A DNA stretch of 22,383 nt from Actinomycetes bacterium (GTDB lineage Bacteria; Actinomycetota; Actinomycetes; Actinomycetales; Demequinaceae), in assembly GCA_023432235.1 (NCBI GenBank), contig JAEYUX010000171.1, forward strand, positions 1-22,383. Reading direction: 5' to 3'. This document shows, piece after piece, positions 13,911-21,751 of this stretch. The notes under the pieces are model-generated. The model ran no database searches. It was not told where the DNA came from and worked only from the letters and a program-made list of their open reading frames with translations. The position numbers and the translations under genes are program-made. Positions within the stretch are counted from its first letter, which is position 1. Every line of letters begins with the position of its first letter.

Positions 13911-14828
13911 CTAGAAACCCAAACGCCCCAACTGCTTGGGATCGCGCTGCCAGTCCTTGGCCACCTTGACGTGGAGGTCAAGGAAAACCTTGCGCCCCAG
14001 GAGTCGTTCGATGTCCTTGCGGGCGGTCGCTCCCACCTCCTTGAGACGCGCGCCGCCCTTGCCGATGATGATGCCTTTTTGGCTGTCTCGCTCGACAAAC
14101 ACATGGGCGCGAATCTCCACAAGAGGCAGTTTCCCCACGGGCGCCGGTTGGTCAGATTCGACAATCTCTTCGACGACAACGGCGAGTGAATGCGGAAGTT
14201 CATCCCGGACGCCTTCAAGGGCGGCTTCGCGGACGAGCTCGGCAATGCGGACATCTTCAGGCTCGTCCGTGACCTCTCCCGATGGATACAGCGGCGGCCC
14301 TTCCGGAAGGTGACCGACAAGCACATCAAGCAGGACATCCACTTGGATGTCCTTGACTGAGGACACCGGCACAATGTCCGCCCAATCCCCCAGTTCGGCG
14401 ACCGCGAGCAAGTGCTCTGCAACGCGCTCCCGCGGCACCTTGTCCACCTTGGTGACGATTGCCACGACGGGGGCTCGCGCCTCGGAAAGCTCTCGCGCGA
14501 TCCACTGGTCTCCCGGGCCCACCTTTTCGTCGGCGGGGAGGCAGAACCCGATGACATCAACCTCCGCAAAGGTCTCGCGGACGAGGTCATTGAGGCGCTC
14601 GCCAAGCAAAGTTCGCGGCCTGTGCAGTCCGGGGGTATCGACAACGACAAGTTGCGCATCGTCACGGGTAACAATTCCGCGAATCGCACGGCGCGTGGTC
14701 TGCGGTCGGGACGACATGATCGCGACCTTCTCCCCCACGATTGCGTTCATCAGGGTCGATTTGCCCGCATTTGGTCGTCCCACAAAGCAGGCAAAGCCCG
14801 ATCGGTGGCCGTTTCGCGTTTCATTCAT
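13911..14828 (-). CDS. era: GTPase Era
   Basis: This 305-residue GTPase binds the 3' end of 16S rRNA and checks 30S ribosome maturation. The GTPase motifs are clear: G1 GRPNAGKS (17-24), G3 DTPG (64-67), G4 TKVD (126-129) and G5 SSVK (156-159). The C-terminal KH RNA-binding domain contains GIIIGKGGARLKEVG, followed by LHVKVAKDWQRDPKQL. The ATG at 14828 is preferred over one 16 codons upstream. It has AGGGG 7 bases before it, gives the usual N-terminus, and overlaps the end of the CNNM gene by only 8 bases. It sits after ybeY and the CNNM gene, as is common in actinobacteria. Confidence 0.96.
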   Translation of the reverse strand: MNETRNGHRSGFACFVGRPNAGKSTLMNAIVGEKVAIMSSRPQTTRRAIRGIVTRDDAQLVVVDTPGLHRPRTLLGERLNDLVRETFAEVDVIGFCLPADEKVGPGDQWIARELSEARAPVVAIVTKVDKVPRERVAEHLLAVAELGDWADIVPVSSVKDIQVDVLLDVLVGHLPEGPPLYPSGEVTDEPEDVRIAELVREAALEGVRDELPHSLAVVVEEIVESDQPAPVGKLPLVEIRAHVFVERDSQKGIIIGKGGARLKEVGATARKDIERLLGRKVFLDLHVKVAKDWQRDPKQLGRLGF

Positions 14829-16125
14829 CGTCTTGCCCCTTGCGGCCACGCCGCTTTGACTCGTGCCCCTCGTCATCGGACGTCTCGACTCGCTCTCTTT
14901 CGACGAGAAGCCACGTGAGGCGTCGGCGGCGCCCCTCTGCCCTTTCGGCCGTGAGGATCAGCCCGTGGGCCGACGCTGACGTGCCAGGCAGCGGCACCTT
15001 GCCGAGCGCCTTGGAGAGAATTCCCGCGGCCGTATCGACGTCGTCGTCCTCAATCGTGATGTCAAAGAGATCGCCGAGCTCGCCAAGCCCAAGGCGCGCT
15101 GGCACGCGAAAACGCCCGTCACCGAGGTCAGCGATTTGCGGCTCAGCGCGATCGTGCTCGTCGGTGAGCTCGCCCACAATCTCTTCGAGGACGTCCTCGA
15201 TCGTGACAAGCCCTGCGACTCCGCCGTATTCGTCGATGACGATCGCCATATGGAATGCCTCGGATTGCATGCGGCGCAAGAGGTCGTCTGCAGCGACGGA
15301 TTCAGGCAAGAACACGGGTTCGCGCATCACCTCGTCCACCGCGGACTCCGCGCCACCCGCGTTCGCCCACGTCACCCTCACAACGTCCTTCAAGTACACG
15401 ATCCCGAGGACGTCATCGGTGCCGTCCCCGATGACCGGCACTCGAGAGAAGCCCGAGCGCATGAACAGCACCATCGCCTTGCGTAGCGGCGTGCCCGTGG
15501 CGATCGTCACCATGTCAGTGCGCGGCACCATCACCTCGCGGGTGAGGGTGTCGCCGAGGTTGACGACGCCGCGCAAGAGTTCGGCGTCCTCATCTTCGAG
15601 CGCGTCTTGGGCCCGTTCCACCAAGTCTTCAGCTTCGGACAGTTCGGGCTTATTGAGTGCGGGGACCACGAGCCGAACTGGCGTCGACAGCGCAATAAGC
15701 GTCGCTGCAAGCGGTGCGAGAACGCGAACGGTCGTCTCGGGGTGAGTGCGGCCCATATGGCGCGGTGCGGCGCGCACCACCAAGATCGAATACGCCATCG
15801 CGAGCGCCATCGTGACAAGTGCCACCGCCCACACCGGCCAGGACAAGGCGTGTCCCCATGTCCACGCGAGGATGCTCCAGCACACGAGCGCCACCGCTTC
15901 GAGAGACGCATAGACGACCGACGCCGCGTTCGCGGTCTCATCGGTGTCGCGAGCCAGCCTCGCGGCCCGGGTTGGCTTGCCATCGGGCCTCACCGCTTCC
16001 GCGATTGCGCGCTCGCGCACGTGGGGCAACTGCTCAAAGGCGGCAACGATCGCGTGCATGACGGCCGCACCGATGAGGCTCGCAAGCCCGATCGACACGA
16101 GCAGTGCAATGGCGTTGGCGTTCAC
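14821..16125 (-). CDS. CNNM/CorC-type transporter-associated protein with CBS pair
   Basis: This predicts 434 residues from a GTG at 16125, 10 bases after the ybeY stop, with GGAG upstream. The N-terminal membrane part has about four helices (3-30, 68-90, 95-117, 133-155) and corresponds to the DUF21/CNNM domain. A tandem CBS module (about 198-315) follows, with MVPRTDMVTI at 199-208 and VIDEYGGVAGLVTIEDVLEEIVGEL at 296-320. The CorC_HlyC domain (about 335-412) ends in a charged tail, KRRGRKGQDDE. CNNM proteins are linked to magnesium or cobalt efflux; old annotations call them hemolysins. The substrate is not shown by the sequence. The unusually early reading frame upstream of GTG overlaps ybeY and is not coding. 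Confidence 0.92.
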   Translation of the reverse strand: MNANAIALLVSIGLASLIGAAVMHAIVAAFEQLPHVRERAIAEAVRPDGKPTRAARLARDTDETANAASVVYASLEAVALVCWSILAWTWGHALSWPVWAVALVTMALAMAYSILVVRAAPRHMGRTHPETTVRVLAPLAATLIALSTPVRLVVPALNKPELSEAEDLVERAQDALEDEDAELLRGVVNLGDTLTREVMVPRTDMVTIATGTPLRKAMVLFMRSGFSRVPVIGDGTDDVLGIVYLKDVVRVTWANAGGAESAVDEVMREPVFLPESVAADDLLRRMQSEAFHMAIVIDEYGGVAGLVTIEDVLEEIVGELTDEHDRAEPQIADLGDGRFRVPARLGLGELGDLFDITIEDDDVDTAAGILSKALGKVPLPGTSASAHGLILTAERAEGRRRRLTWLLVERERVETSDDEGHESKRRGRKGQDDE

Positions 16126-16135
16126 GCGGTCTCCA

Positions 16136-16591
16136 CTACGACGCGCGGGACGCGAGGAAGGTGAGGAGCAACTGGCGCTGAAGCGCAAACATTTCCTTCT
16201 CTTCTTCGGGTTCCGCGTGGTCGAATCCCAGCAGGTGCAAGATGCCGTGGGTGGTGAGGAGCAGCATCTCTTCTTCGGCTGAGTGGCCTGCCGCCTGCGC
16301 TTGCCGCTCAGCGACGGTGGGGCATACGACGATGTCGCCGAGCAAGCCGGCGGGGGTGGGACGCTCGGGAGTGCCCGGACGCAGTTCATCCATCGGGAAG
16401 CTCAGCACATCGGTGGGACCTGGCTCGTCCATCCACTTGATGTGGAGCTCCTCCATCGCCGCCTCGTCAACAAAGAGGATGGCAAGTTCGGCGTCGGGAG
16501 CCACGTGCATCTTCTCCAGCACGAACGCGCCGAGGTGCGCGAACTCCGCCTCATCGATCGCAGCGTCGGTCTCGTTATTGACCTCGATCAC
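16136..16591 (-). CDS. ybeY: rRNA maturation RNase YbeY
   Basis: This is a 151-residue single-strand endoribonuclease involved in 16S rRNA 3' end maturation and ribosome quality control. The zinc-binding signature H-x3-H-x5-H is visible as HGILHLLGFDH (H115, H119, H125). The conserved upstream block has LHIKWMDEPGPTDVLSFPMDE (49-69) and GDIVVCP (85-91). The length is normal. The ATG overlaps the phoH stop by 4 bases. The phoH-ybeY-CNNM-era order is widely conserved and points to a shared role in ribosome assembly. Confidence 0.96.
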   Translation of the reverse strand: MIEVNNETDAAIDEAEFAHLGAFVLEKMHVAPDAELAILFVDEAAMEELHIKWMDEPGPTDVLSFPMDELRPGTPERPTPAGLLGDIVVCPTVAERQAQAAGHSAEEEMLLLTTHGILHLLGFDHAEPEEEKEMFALQRQLLLTFLASRAS

Positions 16592-17649
16592 GGGTGATCC
16601 TCTCGATCGGACGGCTTGGAGAACCGGCGCTGCTGGCCGTCATGGCGGGGACGCGAGCGCGTCGCTTCGTCCTTCGCGTACGCGACGATGATGTCGCTAA
16701 CAAGGCGGTGGCGAACCACGTCATTGGCTCCCAGCTCGCAAAAGCCGATGTCATCAACCCCACGCAGGATGTCTCGTGCTGCGCGGAGCCCAGAATCCGT
16801 GCCACCCGGGAGGTCGACTTGGGTGATGTCGCCTGTCACCACCATCGTGGAACCGAAACCCAAGCGGGTAAGGAACATTTTCATCTGCTCGCGGGTCGTG
16901 TTCTGCGCCTCGTCGAGGATGATGAACGCGTCGTTGAGCGTGCGTCCACGCATGTACGCGAGCGGCGCGACCTCGATGGTGCCCGCCTCGATGAGCCGCG
17001 GGATCGATTCGGGGTCCACCATGTCGTGCAATGCGTCGTATAGCGGGCGAAGGTATGGGTCGATCTTCTCGCTCAGCGTTCCTGGCAGGAAGCCGAGCCG
17101 CTCGCCGGCTTCGACGGCGGGCCGCGTGAGAATGATGCGGCTCACCCGCTTGCTTTGAAGTGCGGCCACTGCCTGCGCCATTGCGAGGTACGTCTTTCCC
17201 GTGCCGGCAGGACCGATGCCAAAGGTGATGGTGTGGCGCTCAATCGCCGACACATACTCAGCTTGGCCCTCCGTCTTGGGACGAATCGTGCGACCTCGTG
17301 AGCTGAGGATCGAGCGGGCAAGGACGGCGGCAGGCCGGTTGTCTGACGTCGATTCGTCCGACGCTGCACCCACCGCCTCGCGTGCGTCACGGAGCATTCG
17401 GGTTGCCTCGCGAGCGACCTCGGGGGTGAGGCTCACACCCGCAGCGAGCATTGAGCGAAGCTCCTCGATCGCTGCCGCACACGCCGAGACCTCCGCATCG
17501 TCACCCGTGAGCGAAATGTGGTTGCCGCGCACGAGCACGTCCACGCGGGGAAACGCTCGCTCCACTTCCTTGATGACGGAGTCGGCCGTGCCTAAGAGGT
17601 CCGGCATCTGGGTCGCGTCCTCCACAATGACCACTCGGGACGCGCTCAC
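16588..17649 (-). CDS. phoH: PhoH-family ATPase
   Basis: This is a cytoplasmic P-loop ATPase of about 353 residues, thought to act with YbeY on RNA. Walker A GPAGTGKT lies near residues 146-153, Walker B FIILDEAQN follows, and TGDITQVDLP is conserved. An N-terminal KH-like region (about 25-75, LVRGNHISLTGDDAEV) precedes the ATPase. Two starts are possible. The GTG at 17649 overlaps the HIT-gene stop (GTGA) with GGGAG about 6 bases upstream. The ATG at 17661 adds four residues but lacks a ribosome-binding site. I prefer the GTG. The basic C-terminus (RSRPRHDGQQRRFSKP) may bind RNA. Confidence 0.94.
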   Translation of the reverse strand: MSASRVVIVEDATQMPDLLGTADSVIKEVERAFPRVDVLVRGNHISLTGDDAEVSACAAAIEELRSMLAAGVSLTPEVAREATRMLRDAREAVGAASDESTSDNRPAAVLARSILSSRGRTIRPKTEGQAEYVSAIERHTITFGIGPAGTGKTYLAMAQAVAALQSKRVSRIILTRPAVEAGERLGFLPGTLSEKIDPYLRPLYDALHDMVDPESIPRLIEAGTIEVAPLAYMRGRTLNDAFIILDEAQNTTREQMKMFLTRLGFGSTMVVTGDITQVDLPGGTDSGLRAARDILRGVDDIGFCELGANDVVRHRLVSDIIVAYAKDEATRSRPRHDGQQRRFSKPSDREDHP

Positions 17650-17984
17650 ACGTTCTCCCATTCCAGTGATTTGCCACCGAGCACGTGTCCGTGCACATGA
17701 AACACACTCTGGCCCGCATTTTCACCCGTGTTGAAGACCAAGCGATAGGTGCCATCAGACTCCGCATCGGCCACCTGCTGAGCGAGCGCCACCATCTCTG
17801 CGAGGACGGCGGGGATCTGCGCAGCAGCCTCGGTCACGTTCGCGACATGGGTACGCGGGACCACGAGCACATGAAGCGGCGCCTTAGGAGCAATGTCTCG
17901 GAAGGCGATGACGTTCGCGGACTCGGCGACAAGCGTCGCAGGGATATCACCGGCAACGATCTTGCAAAATAGGCAATCGCTCAT
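17646..17984 (-). CDS. HIT-family nucleotide-binding protein
   Basis: This is a 112-residue histidine-triad hydrolase or transferase acting on nucleoside phosphoramidates or similar nucleotides. The active-site triad HVHGH is at 96-100 in SVFHVHGHVLGG. The N-terminal MSDCLFCKIVAGDIPA (1-16) carries the C4/C7 pair that can bind a structural zinc. The ATG at 17984 overlaps the rsmE stop (ATGA). A start 10 codons upstream is open but less likely. The protein is probably HinT-like. Its physiological substrate is unknown, and its place between rsmE and phoH is conserved in actinobacteria. Confidence 0.94.
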   Translation of the reverse strand: MSDCLFCKIVAGDIPATLVAESANVIAFRDIAPKAPLHVLVVPRTHVANVTEAAAQIPAVLAEMVALAQQVADAESDGTYRLVFNTGENAGQSVFHVHGHVLGGKSLEWENV

Positions 17985-18754
17985 GTGCCTAGCGTAGGAC
18001 GCGCCTTCCCCCACGTGCCGCGCGCCACCGCGAGCGCCGCGATTGCCGCCGGTCCTGCGCTCGACGCGCGCAATACGTGAGGACCGAGCAGCACCGCGTC
18101 AGCACCGGCAGCAACAAACCGCTCCACCTCGGTGTCAGAGATGCCGCCTTCAGGGCCCACGATCAACCACACCGGCTGATGTGGGTCGTCCCACGTCAGC
18201 GATGCGAGCGGGGTTGCCGCAACCTCGTGGAGAACGAGCACACGCTCCCCGCGCGAGACCGCGTCACGGATTGCGCCGTCGAGTTCTCTGCTCGCGTGCA
18301 GATCGTCAACATGCGGAATGTGCGCGCGGCGGCTCTGCTTGGTCGCTGCAGTCGCGAGCGACAACCACTGCGCCCGGCCCTTTGCCGCTTTGGGACCCTT
18401 CCATTGCACGATGGACCTATCCGCGGCCCACGGAATGATGCGCGTGACGCCTAGCTCTGTGGCGGACTCAACGGCTTGCTCATCGCGTCCCCCTTTTGCG
18501 AGGGCTTGGACAAGGGTGATGAGCGGGTCATCGTCGCGCGCGACCTCGTCGACTCGGATATCGAGTTCGCCGTCTCGCACGGCGACGATCGGCCCTCCGA
18601 CGCGTCGACCTGCACCGTCAACAAGGTCAAGCCGCTCCCCCTCGCGGCGCCGCTGGACGGTGACCGCATGCCGGGCTTCCGCGCCGGTGAGTGTGACAAC
18701 GTCGCCCACGACAGCGTCGGCCGCTGCGGGACAAATGAAGACGGGAGCACTCAC
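17981..18754 (-). CDS. rsmE: 16S rRNA (uracil-1498-N3)-methyltransferase
   Basis: This 257-residue SPOUT enzyme methylates U1498 of 16S rRNA using S-adenosylmethionine. The N-terminal PUA-like part has LTGAEARHAVTVQRRREGE (22-40), where HxxxVxR is the family mark. The knot domain has LVQALAKGGRDEQAVESATELGV (81-103), the SAM loop LIVGPEGGISDTE (197-209), and LLGPHVLRASSAGPAAIAAL (222-241). The last motif is usually LRTETA in proteobacteria and differs here. The start is a GTG at 18754, 11 bases after dnaJ ends. The gene follows dnaJ and precedes the HIT gene, as in many actinobacteria. Confidence 0.95.
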   Translation of the reverse strand: MSAPVFICPAAADAVVGDVVTLTGAEARHAVTVQRRREGERLDLVDGAGRRVGGPIVAVRDGELDIRVDEVARDDDPLITLVQALAKGGRDEQAVESATELGVTRIIPWAADRSIVQWKGPKAAKGRAQWLSLATAATKQSRRAHIPHVDDLHASRELDGAIRDAVSRGERVLVLHEVAATPLASLTWDDPHQPVWLIVGPEGGISDTEVERFVAAGADAVLLGPHVLRASSAGPAAIAALAVARGTWGKARPTLGT

Positions 18755-18765
18755 GGCCTTGAGAC

Positions 18766-19890
18766 CTAACTGCGACCCATGAATGCGTCACGCAAACGAG
18801 CGAATACGCCACCGCCAAGCGGTGCGAGGCGCGCCTCGGGACGCTCTTCACCACGCAACTCGGCAAGTTGGCGGAGCAGGTCAGCTTGCTCATCCGACAG
18901 GTCGGTCGGGGTCTGAATGTCGAGGTGGACGTAAAGGTTGCCCCGGCCTTGGCGTTGCAGACGCCCCACGCCGAGCCCCTTGAGGGTGATGGTGGAACCG
19001 GCGTGAGTGCCCGGCCGCACATCAACGTCTTGGGGACCGTCGAATGTGTCAACTTGGGTGACGGTGCCGAGCGCCGCCGCCGTCATCGGCAATTCGATCG
19101 TGCAGTGAAGGTCATCGCCGCGGCGTTCGAAGCTCTTGTGGGGCTTTTCGCGAATCTCGATATAGAGGTCACCACGGGGGCCGCCGCCCGGCCCGGCATC
19201 ACCCGCGCCTGCCATTCGGATGCGGGTGCCCGACTCAACGCCAGCCGGAATGTCGACGTCGATCGAACGACGCTCCCGCGTGCGGCCTTGACCCGAGCAT
19301 TCGGTGCACGGCGTCTCGATGATCGAGCCATATCCACCACATCGTGGGCATGGCAAAGTGGTCATGATCTGACCGAGCAATGACCGAGCAACGCGCTGGA
19401 CAACGCCTGCACCGTTGCACTGCGTGCACGTCGTGGGCTGGGTGCCGGGGGCGCAACACGTACCGGAACACGCTCCGCACACTTCCGCGATGTCCACGGG
19501 AAGCTCCTTGTGAACCCCGAACACCGCCTCTTCGAGGGTGACATCCACTTCGATCAACGTGTCGCCACCGCGCTGGGTGCGCGACGTGGGGCCTCGCCGC
19601 GGGGACGATCCCGTCGCGGCACCGAAGAACGTCTCAAAGATGTCGTCGAAGCCAAAGCCGCCGCCCATGCCGCCACTCGAGGAGCGCGGGTCGACGCCGC
19701 GATCATAAGAGGCGCGCTTGTCCGCGTTGCCGAGCACTTCGTACGCTGCCGCGACATCCTTGAAGCGGTCTTCCGCCTCTGGCCCAGCCACATCGGGGTG
19801 GAACTCTCGAGCGAGTTTGCGATAGGCCTTCTTGATCTCGGCCTCGCTCGCATCCCGACTCACGCCTAGGACGGCGTAGTAATCCTTCAC
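18766..19890 (-). CDS. dnaJ: Chaperone DnaJ (DnaJ2-type)
   Basis: This 374-residue Hsp40 delivers substrates to DnaK and stimulates its ATPase. The J domain (1-65) has the HPD motif at 31-33, and a short Gly/Phe stretch follows (73-90). The zinc region (138-202) has four repeats: CGACSGTC, CTQCNGAG, CPRCGGYG and CTECSGQG. In the first, Cys145 replaces the usual glycine and is followed by Cys146. C-terminal substrate-binding domains begin near SIDVDIPAGVESGTRI. The GTG start at 19890 overlaps the hrcA stop (GTGA). The frame is open far upstream inside hrcA but is not coding there. It is co-transcribed with hrcA, so HrcA should control it. Confidence 0.96.
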   Translation of the reverse strand: MKDYYAVLGVSRDASEAEIKKAYRKLAREFHPDVAGPEAEDRFKDVAAAYEVLGNADKRASYDRGVDPRSSSGGMGGGFGFDDIFETFFGAATGSSPRRGPTSRTQRGGDTLIEVDVTLEEAVFGVHKELPVDIAEVCGACSGTCCAPGTQPTTCTQCNGAGVVQRVARSLLGQIMTTLPCPRCGGYGSIIETPCTECSGQGRTRERRSIDVDIPAGVESGTRIRMAGAGDAGPGGGPRGDLYIEIREKPHKSFERRGDDLHCTIELPMTAAALGTVTQVDTFDGPQDVDVRPGTHAGSTITLKGLGVGRLQRQGRGNLYVHLDIQTPTDLSDEQADLLRQLAELRGEERPEARLAPLGGGVFARLRDAFMGRS

Positions 19891-20894
19891 GTTTCCACCA
19901 CTTTCGACAGGTAGCGAGCCACAGCACGCACCGCAGCCATCGTTCCTGGATAGTCCATTCGTGTGGGGCCAAGCGCCCCGAGCAGAGCAGGCTGTGAGGC
20001 GGAGCCGTAGCCCGCCGCAACAATCGACGTTCGTGCAAGCGCCTCGTGTCCCGTCTCGGAACCGATGCGTACTGACACTGGCCCTTCGGCAGCCATTTCG
20101 TGTAACAGTCGCAAGAGCACCACTTGTTCCTCGAGTGCATCGAGCACCGACGCCACGGCATCGGCGTTGAGATCGGTGCTTGCGCGCGTGAGATTGCCCG
20201 TGCCTGCAAAGACGACTCTCTCCACCGTGCCACCCCGCGCGGCCCCCACAATGGCGTCGGCGAGATCCCTCACCCACTCACTCTGCGGGTAGCGCCGTGA
20301 CCACTCGCCTAGCTCACGTTCAAGCGGCGCAGGCGTGTGTCCCGTTGCCGTGTCATTGAGTTCCCGCGCGATTTGCTCGAATTCGTCATCCGTGAGCGTT
20401 TCCGGCACGGAGATCGTCGCCTGTTCCACGCGCGCATCAGCACTCACGACAACCGCAAGTGCGCGCCCCGGCGCCATCCGCACAAGTTCGATGCGCCGCA
20501 CCGCGCTCTCACGCAAAGAGGGGTACTGCACCACCGCGACCTGGCGCGTGAGTTGACTCAGCAGACGCACCGAACGCTCGACCACGTCATTCAAGTCAAC
20601 GGCATCGGACAAGAAGGTGGAGATTGCGCGCTTGTGACTGTCCTGCAGTGCAGCAGACGCGAGCATGTCAACGAAGTGCCGGTAGCCCTTGTCTGTAGGA
20701 ATACGGCCCGCTGACGTATGAGGCTGGGCGATGAGCCCTTCTTCCTCAAGCGCAGCCATATCGTTGCGGATCGTGGCCGGAGAAACTCCGAGGTTGTAGT
20801 GCTGCGATAACGCCTTCGAGCCGATGGGCTCGTGCGTTGACACATAGCCCTCGACAATCGCGCGGAGGATTGCTTCCTTCCGGTCCTCGCTCAC
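19887..20894 (-). CDS. hrcA: Heat-inducible transcription repressor HrcA
   Basis: This 335-residue repressor binds CIRCE elements and is released when GroEL is occupied by unfolded protein. The N-terminal winged helix is visible in ILRAIVEGYVSTHEPIGSKALSQHYNLGVSPATIRNDMAALEEEGLI (9-55), and HTSAGRIPTDKGYRHFVD (59-76) is the conserved linker. The rest is a GAF-like dimerisation region. A strong AGGAGG (20906-20901) lies 6 bases before the GTG at 20894. A perfect CIRCE overlaps its promoter, so it represses itself and the dnaJ-rsmE genes behind it. Confidence 0.97.
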   Translation of the reverse strand: MSEDRKEAILRAIVEGYVSTHEPIGSKALSQHYNLGVSPATIRNDMAALEEEGLIAQPHTSAGRIPTDKGYRHFVDMLASAALQDSHKRAISTFLSDAVDLNDVVERSVRLLSQLTRQVAVVQYPSLRESAVRRIELVRMAPGRALAVVVSADARVEQATISVPETLTDDEFEQIARELNDTATGHTPAPLERELGEWSRRYPQSEWVRDLADAIVGAARGGTVERVVFAGTGNLTRASTDLNADAVASVLDALEEQVVLLRLLHEMAAEGPVSVRIGSETGHEALARTSIVAAGYGSASQPALLGALGPTRMDYPGTMAAVRAVARYLSKVVET

Positions 20895-20907
20895 TCCACA
20901 CCTCCTA

Positions 20908-20934
20908 TTGGCACTCAGCAGACCCGAGTGCCAA
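20908..20934. promoter_or_regulatory. CIRCE element
   Basis: The perfect 9-9-9 inverted repeat TTGGCACTC (20908-20916) and GAGTGCCAA (20926-20934) has the canonical 9-base spacer. It differs from the textbook sequence by one symmetrical base pair, common in actinobacteria. It lies directly before the hrcA ribosome-binding site and touches the -10 box. Confidence 0.95.
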
Positions 20935-20939
20935 TTCTA
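20934..20939 (-). promoter_or_regulatory. hrcA -10 box
   Basis: TAGAAT read on the minus strand at 20939-20934 is a good -10 match. It shares one base with CIRCE, so HrcA bound there would cover the transcription start. The -35 region near 20957-20963 is poor (ATGGGC or GATGGG). Confidence 0.6.
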
Positions 20940-20993
20940 CCGACGCTCACGCCAGAGCCCATCGCGGCGCACTAGCCTGACCATGGAGGAGCA

Positions 20994-21350
20994 ATGACGT
21001 ACACGTTTCACGAGCGAGAGCAGACGACGCGCGCCAGCGCCGTACACCTGCTTGCCCTCACTGGGCCGCTCATTCCCGCGGTGCTGTTCTTTGCGTCGCG
21101 GCGCACGGACCGTTTCACCGCACGCGAGGCGGCGAAGGCGACAAACTTCGCCGCGGCCGCTGTCATTGCGTTTGTGCTCGCCACACTCGTGCGCATCTTC
21201 GTGCCATTAGTGGGCTTTGTCGGTACATTGTCGCAGTGGGTGGTTCCCGTAGTTGCTGTCTACTGCTGTCTGGCAGGATTTCGGCTGGCGCGACGGGGGG
21301 AGCCCGCACAGTACCCAATCCAATTCAAAGTGGTGAAAACAGATGACTGA
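20994..21350 (+). CDS. DUF4870-like small membrane protein (first of three)
   Basis: This predicts 118 residues with a GGAGGA ribosome-binding site 5 bases before the ATG. A short polar start (MTYTFHEREQTTRA) leads into three hydrophobic helices, about residues 16-34, 50-70 and 75-95. It ends with GEPAQYPIQFKVVKTDD, which matches the YP-x-x-F-x-x-VK tail of its two neighbours. RFTAREAAKATNFAAAA corresponds to the E-A-x-NF motif of DUF4870. The function of the family is unknown. It overlaps the next gene by 8 bases. Sequence between its start and hrcA (20940-20993) holds a possible -10 TAGCCT at 20973-20978. Confidence 0.85.
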   Translation: MTYTFHEREQTTRASAVHLLALTGPLIPAVLFFASRRTDRFTAREAAKATNFAAAAVIAFVLATLVRIFVPLVGFVGTLSQWVVPVVAVYCCLAGFRLARRGEPAQYPIQFKVVKTDD

Positions 21351-21663
21351 GACCCCCTCGCCCGCAGCGGCGATTCCGAGCACGCCCGATGACCGTACCC
21401 AGGCAATGCTCGCGCACCTGAGCATCATCCTGCTGGGCATCATTGGCCCGCTTATCTTCTGGATTATTGGCAAGGACAAGAGTGCCTTCCAGAAGGACCA
21501 GTCCACCGAGGCGCTCAACTTTGCCATCCTCGGCACGATTGCATCGGTCGTCACCTGCGGTATCGCGTTCATCGCCGTGATCATTTTTGCGATCATCGCT
21601 GGCCTTGCCGCGAACCGTGGCGAGGCGTACCGCTACCCCTTCAACTGGCGGATCGTGAAGTAA
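21343..21663 (+). CDS. DUF4870 membrane protein (second of three)
   Basis: This is a 106-residue protein with the clearest DUF4870 pattern of the three: DRTQAMLAHLSIILLGIIGPLIFWIIGKDKSAFQKDQSTEALNF, split here as a polar N-terminus, one long helix (26-46), the STEALNF motif and a second helix pair (56-85). The tail is GEAYRYPFNWRIVK. The ATG lies 8 bases inside the preceding gene, so translation is likely coupled. A strong terminator follows the stop. Members of this family often occur as adjacent paralogues. No enzymatic residue is apparent. Confidence 0.9.
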   Translation: MTETPSPAAAIPSTPDDRTQAMLAHLSIILLGIIGPLIFWIIGKDKSAFQKDQSTEALNFAILGTIASVVTCGIAFIAVIIFAIIAGLAANRGEAYRYPFNWRIVK

Positions 21664-21682
21664 CTCAGGGTCAATCCCTGAG
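21664..21682 (+). terminator. Short hairpin just after the second DUF4870 gene
   Basis: CTCAGGG (21664-21670) and CCCTGAG (21676-21682) form a perfect 7-bp stem with a 5-base loop, beginning at the base after the stop codon. It lies just upstream of the main terminator and may reinforce it or protect the 3' end. Confidence 0.5.
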
Positions 21683-21686
21683 GAAC

Positions 21687-21736
21687 CTCGGGGCCCCAAA
21701 TCGGTCGTCAGGCCGATGCGGGGCCCCGAGTCGTTT
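21687..21736 (+). terminator. Strong intrinsic terminator
   Basis: CTCGGGGCCCC (21687-21697) pairs with GGGGCCCCGAG (21720-21730). Inside it, ATCGG (21700-21704) pairs with CCGAT (21713-21717), leaving a GTCA tetraloop after two weaker pairs. The stem is followed by TCGTTTT (21731-21737). This is the only classical terminator with a T-tract in the window. It separates the second and third DUF4870 genes. Confidence 0.9.
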
Positions 21737-21751
21737 TGTCACAGTGATGTC

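Noticed and set aside
16126..16389. Longer N-terminus for the CNNM protein
   Set aside because: It overlaps ybeY in another frame. The GTG at 16125 has a suitable ribosome-binding site and begins with a membrane helix.
19891..20277. Longer N-terminus for DnaJ
   Set aside because: This part lies inside hrcA in another frame. The J domain begins at once after the GTG at 19890.
21716..21751. Upstream ATG at 21716 for the third DUF4870 gene
   Set aside because: It lies inside the terminator stem, and the extra residues (MRGPESFCHSDV) do not fit the family. The ATG at 21752 is more likely despite lacking a ribosome-binding site.
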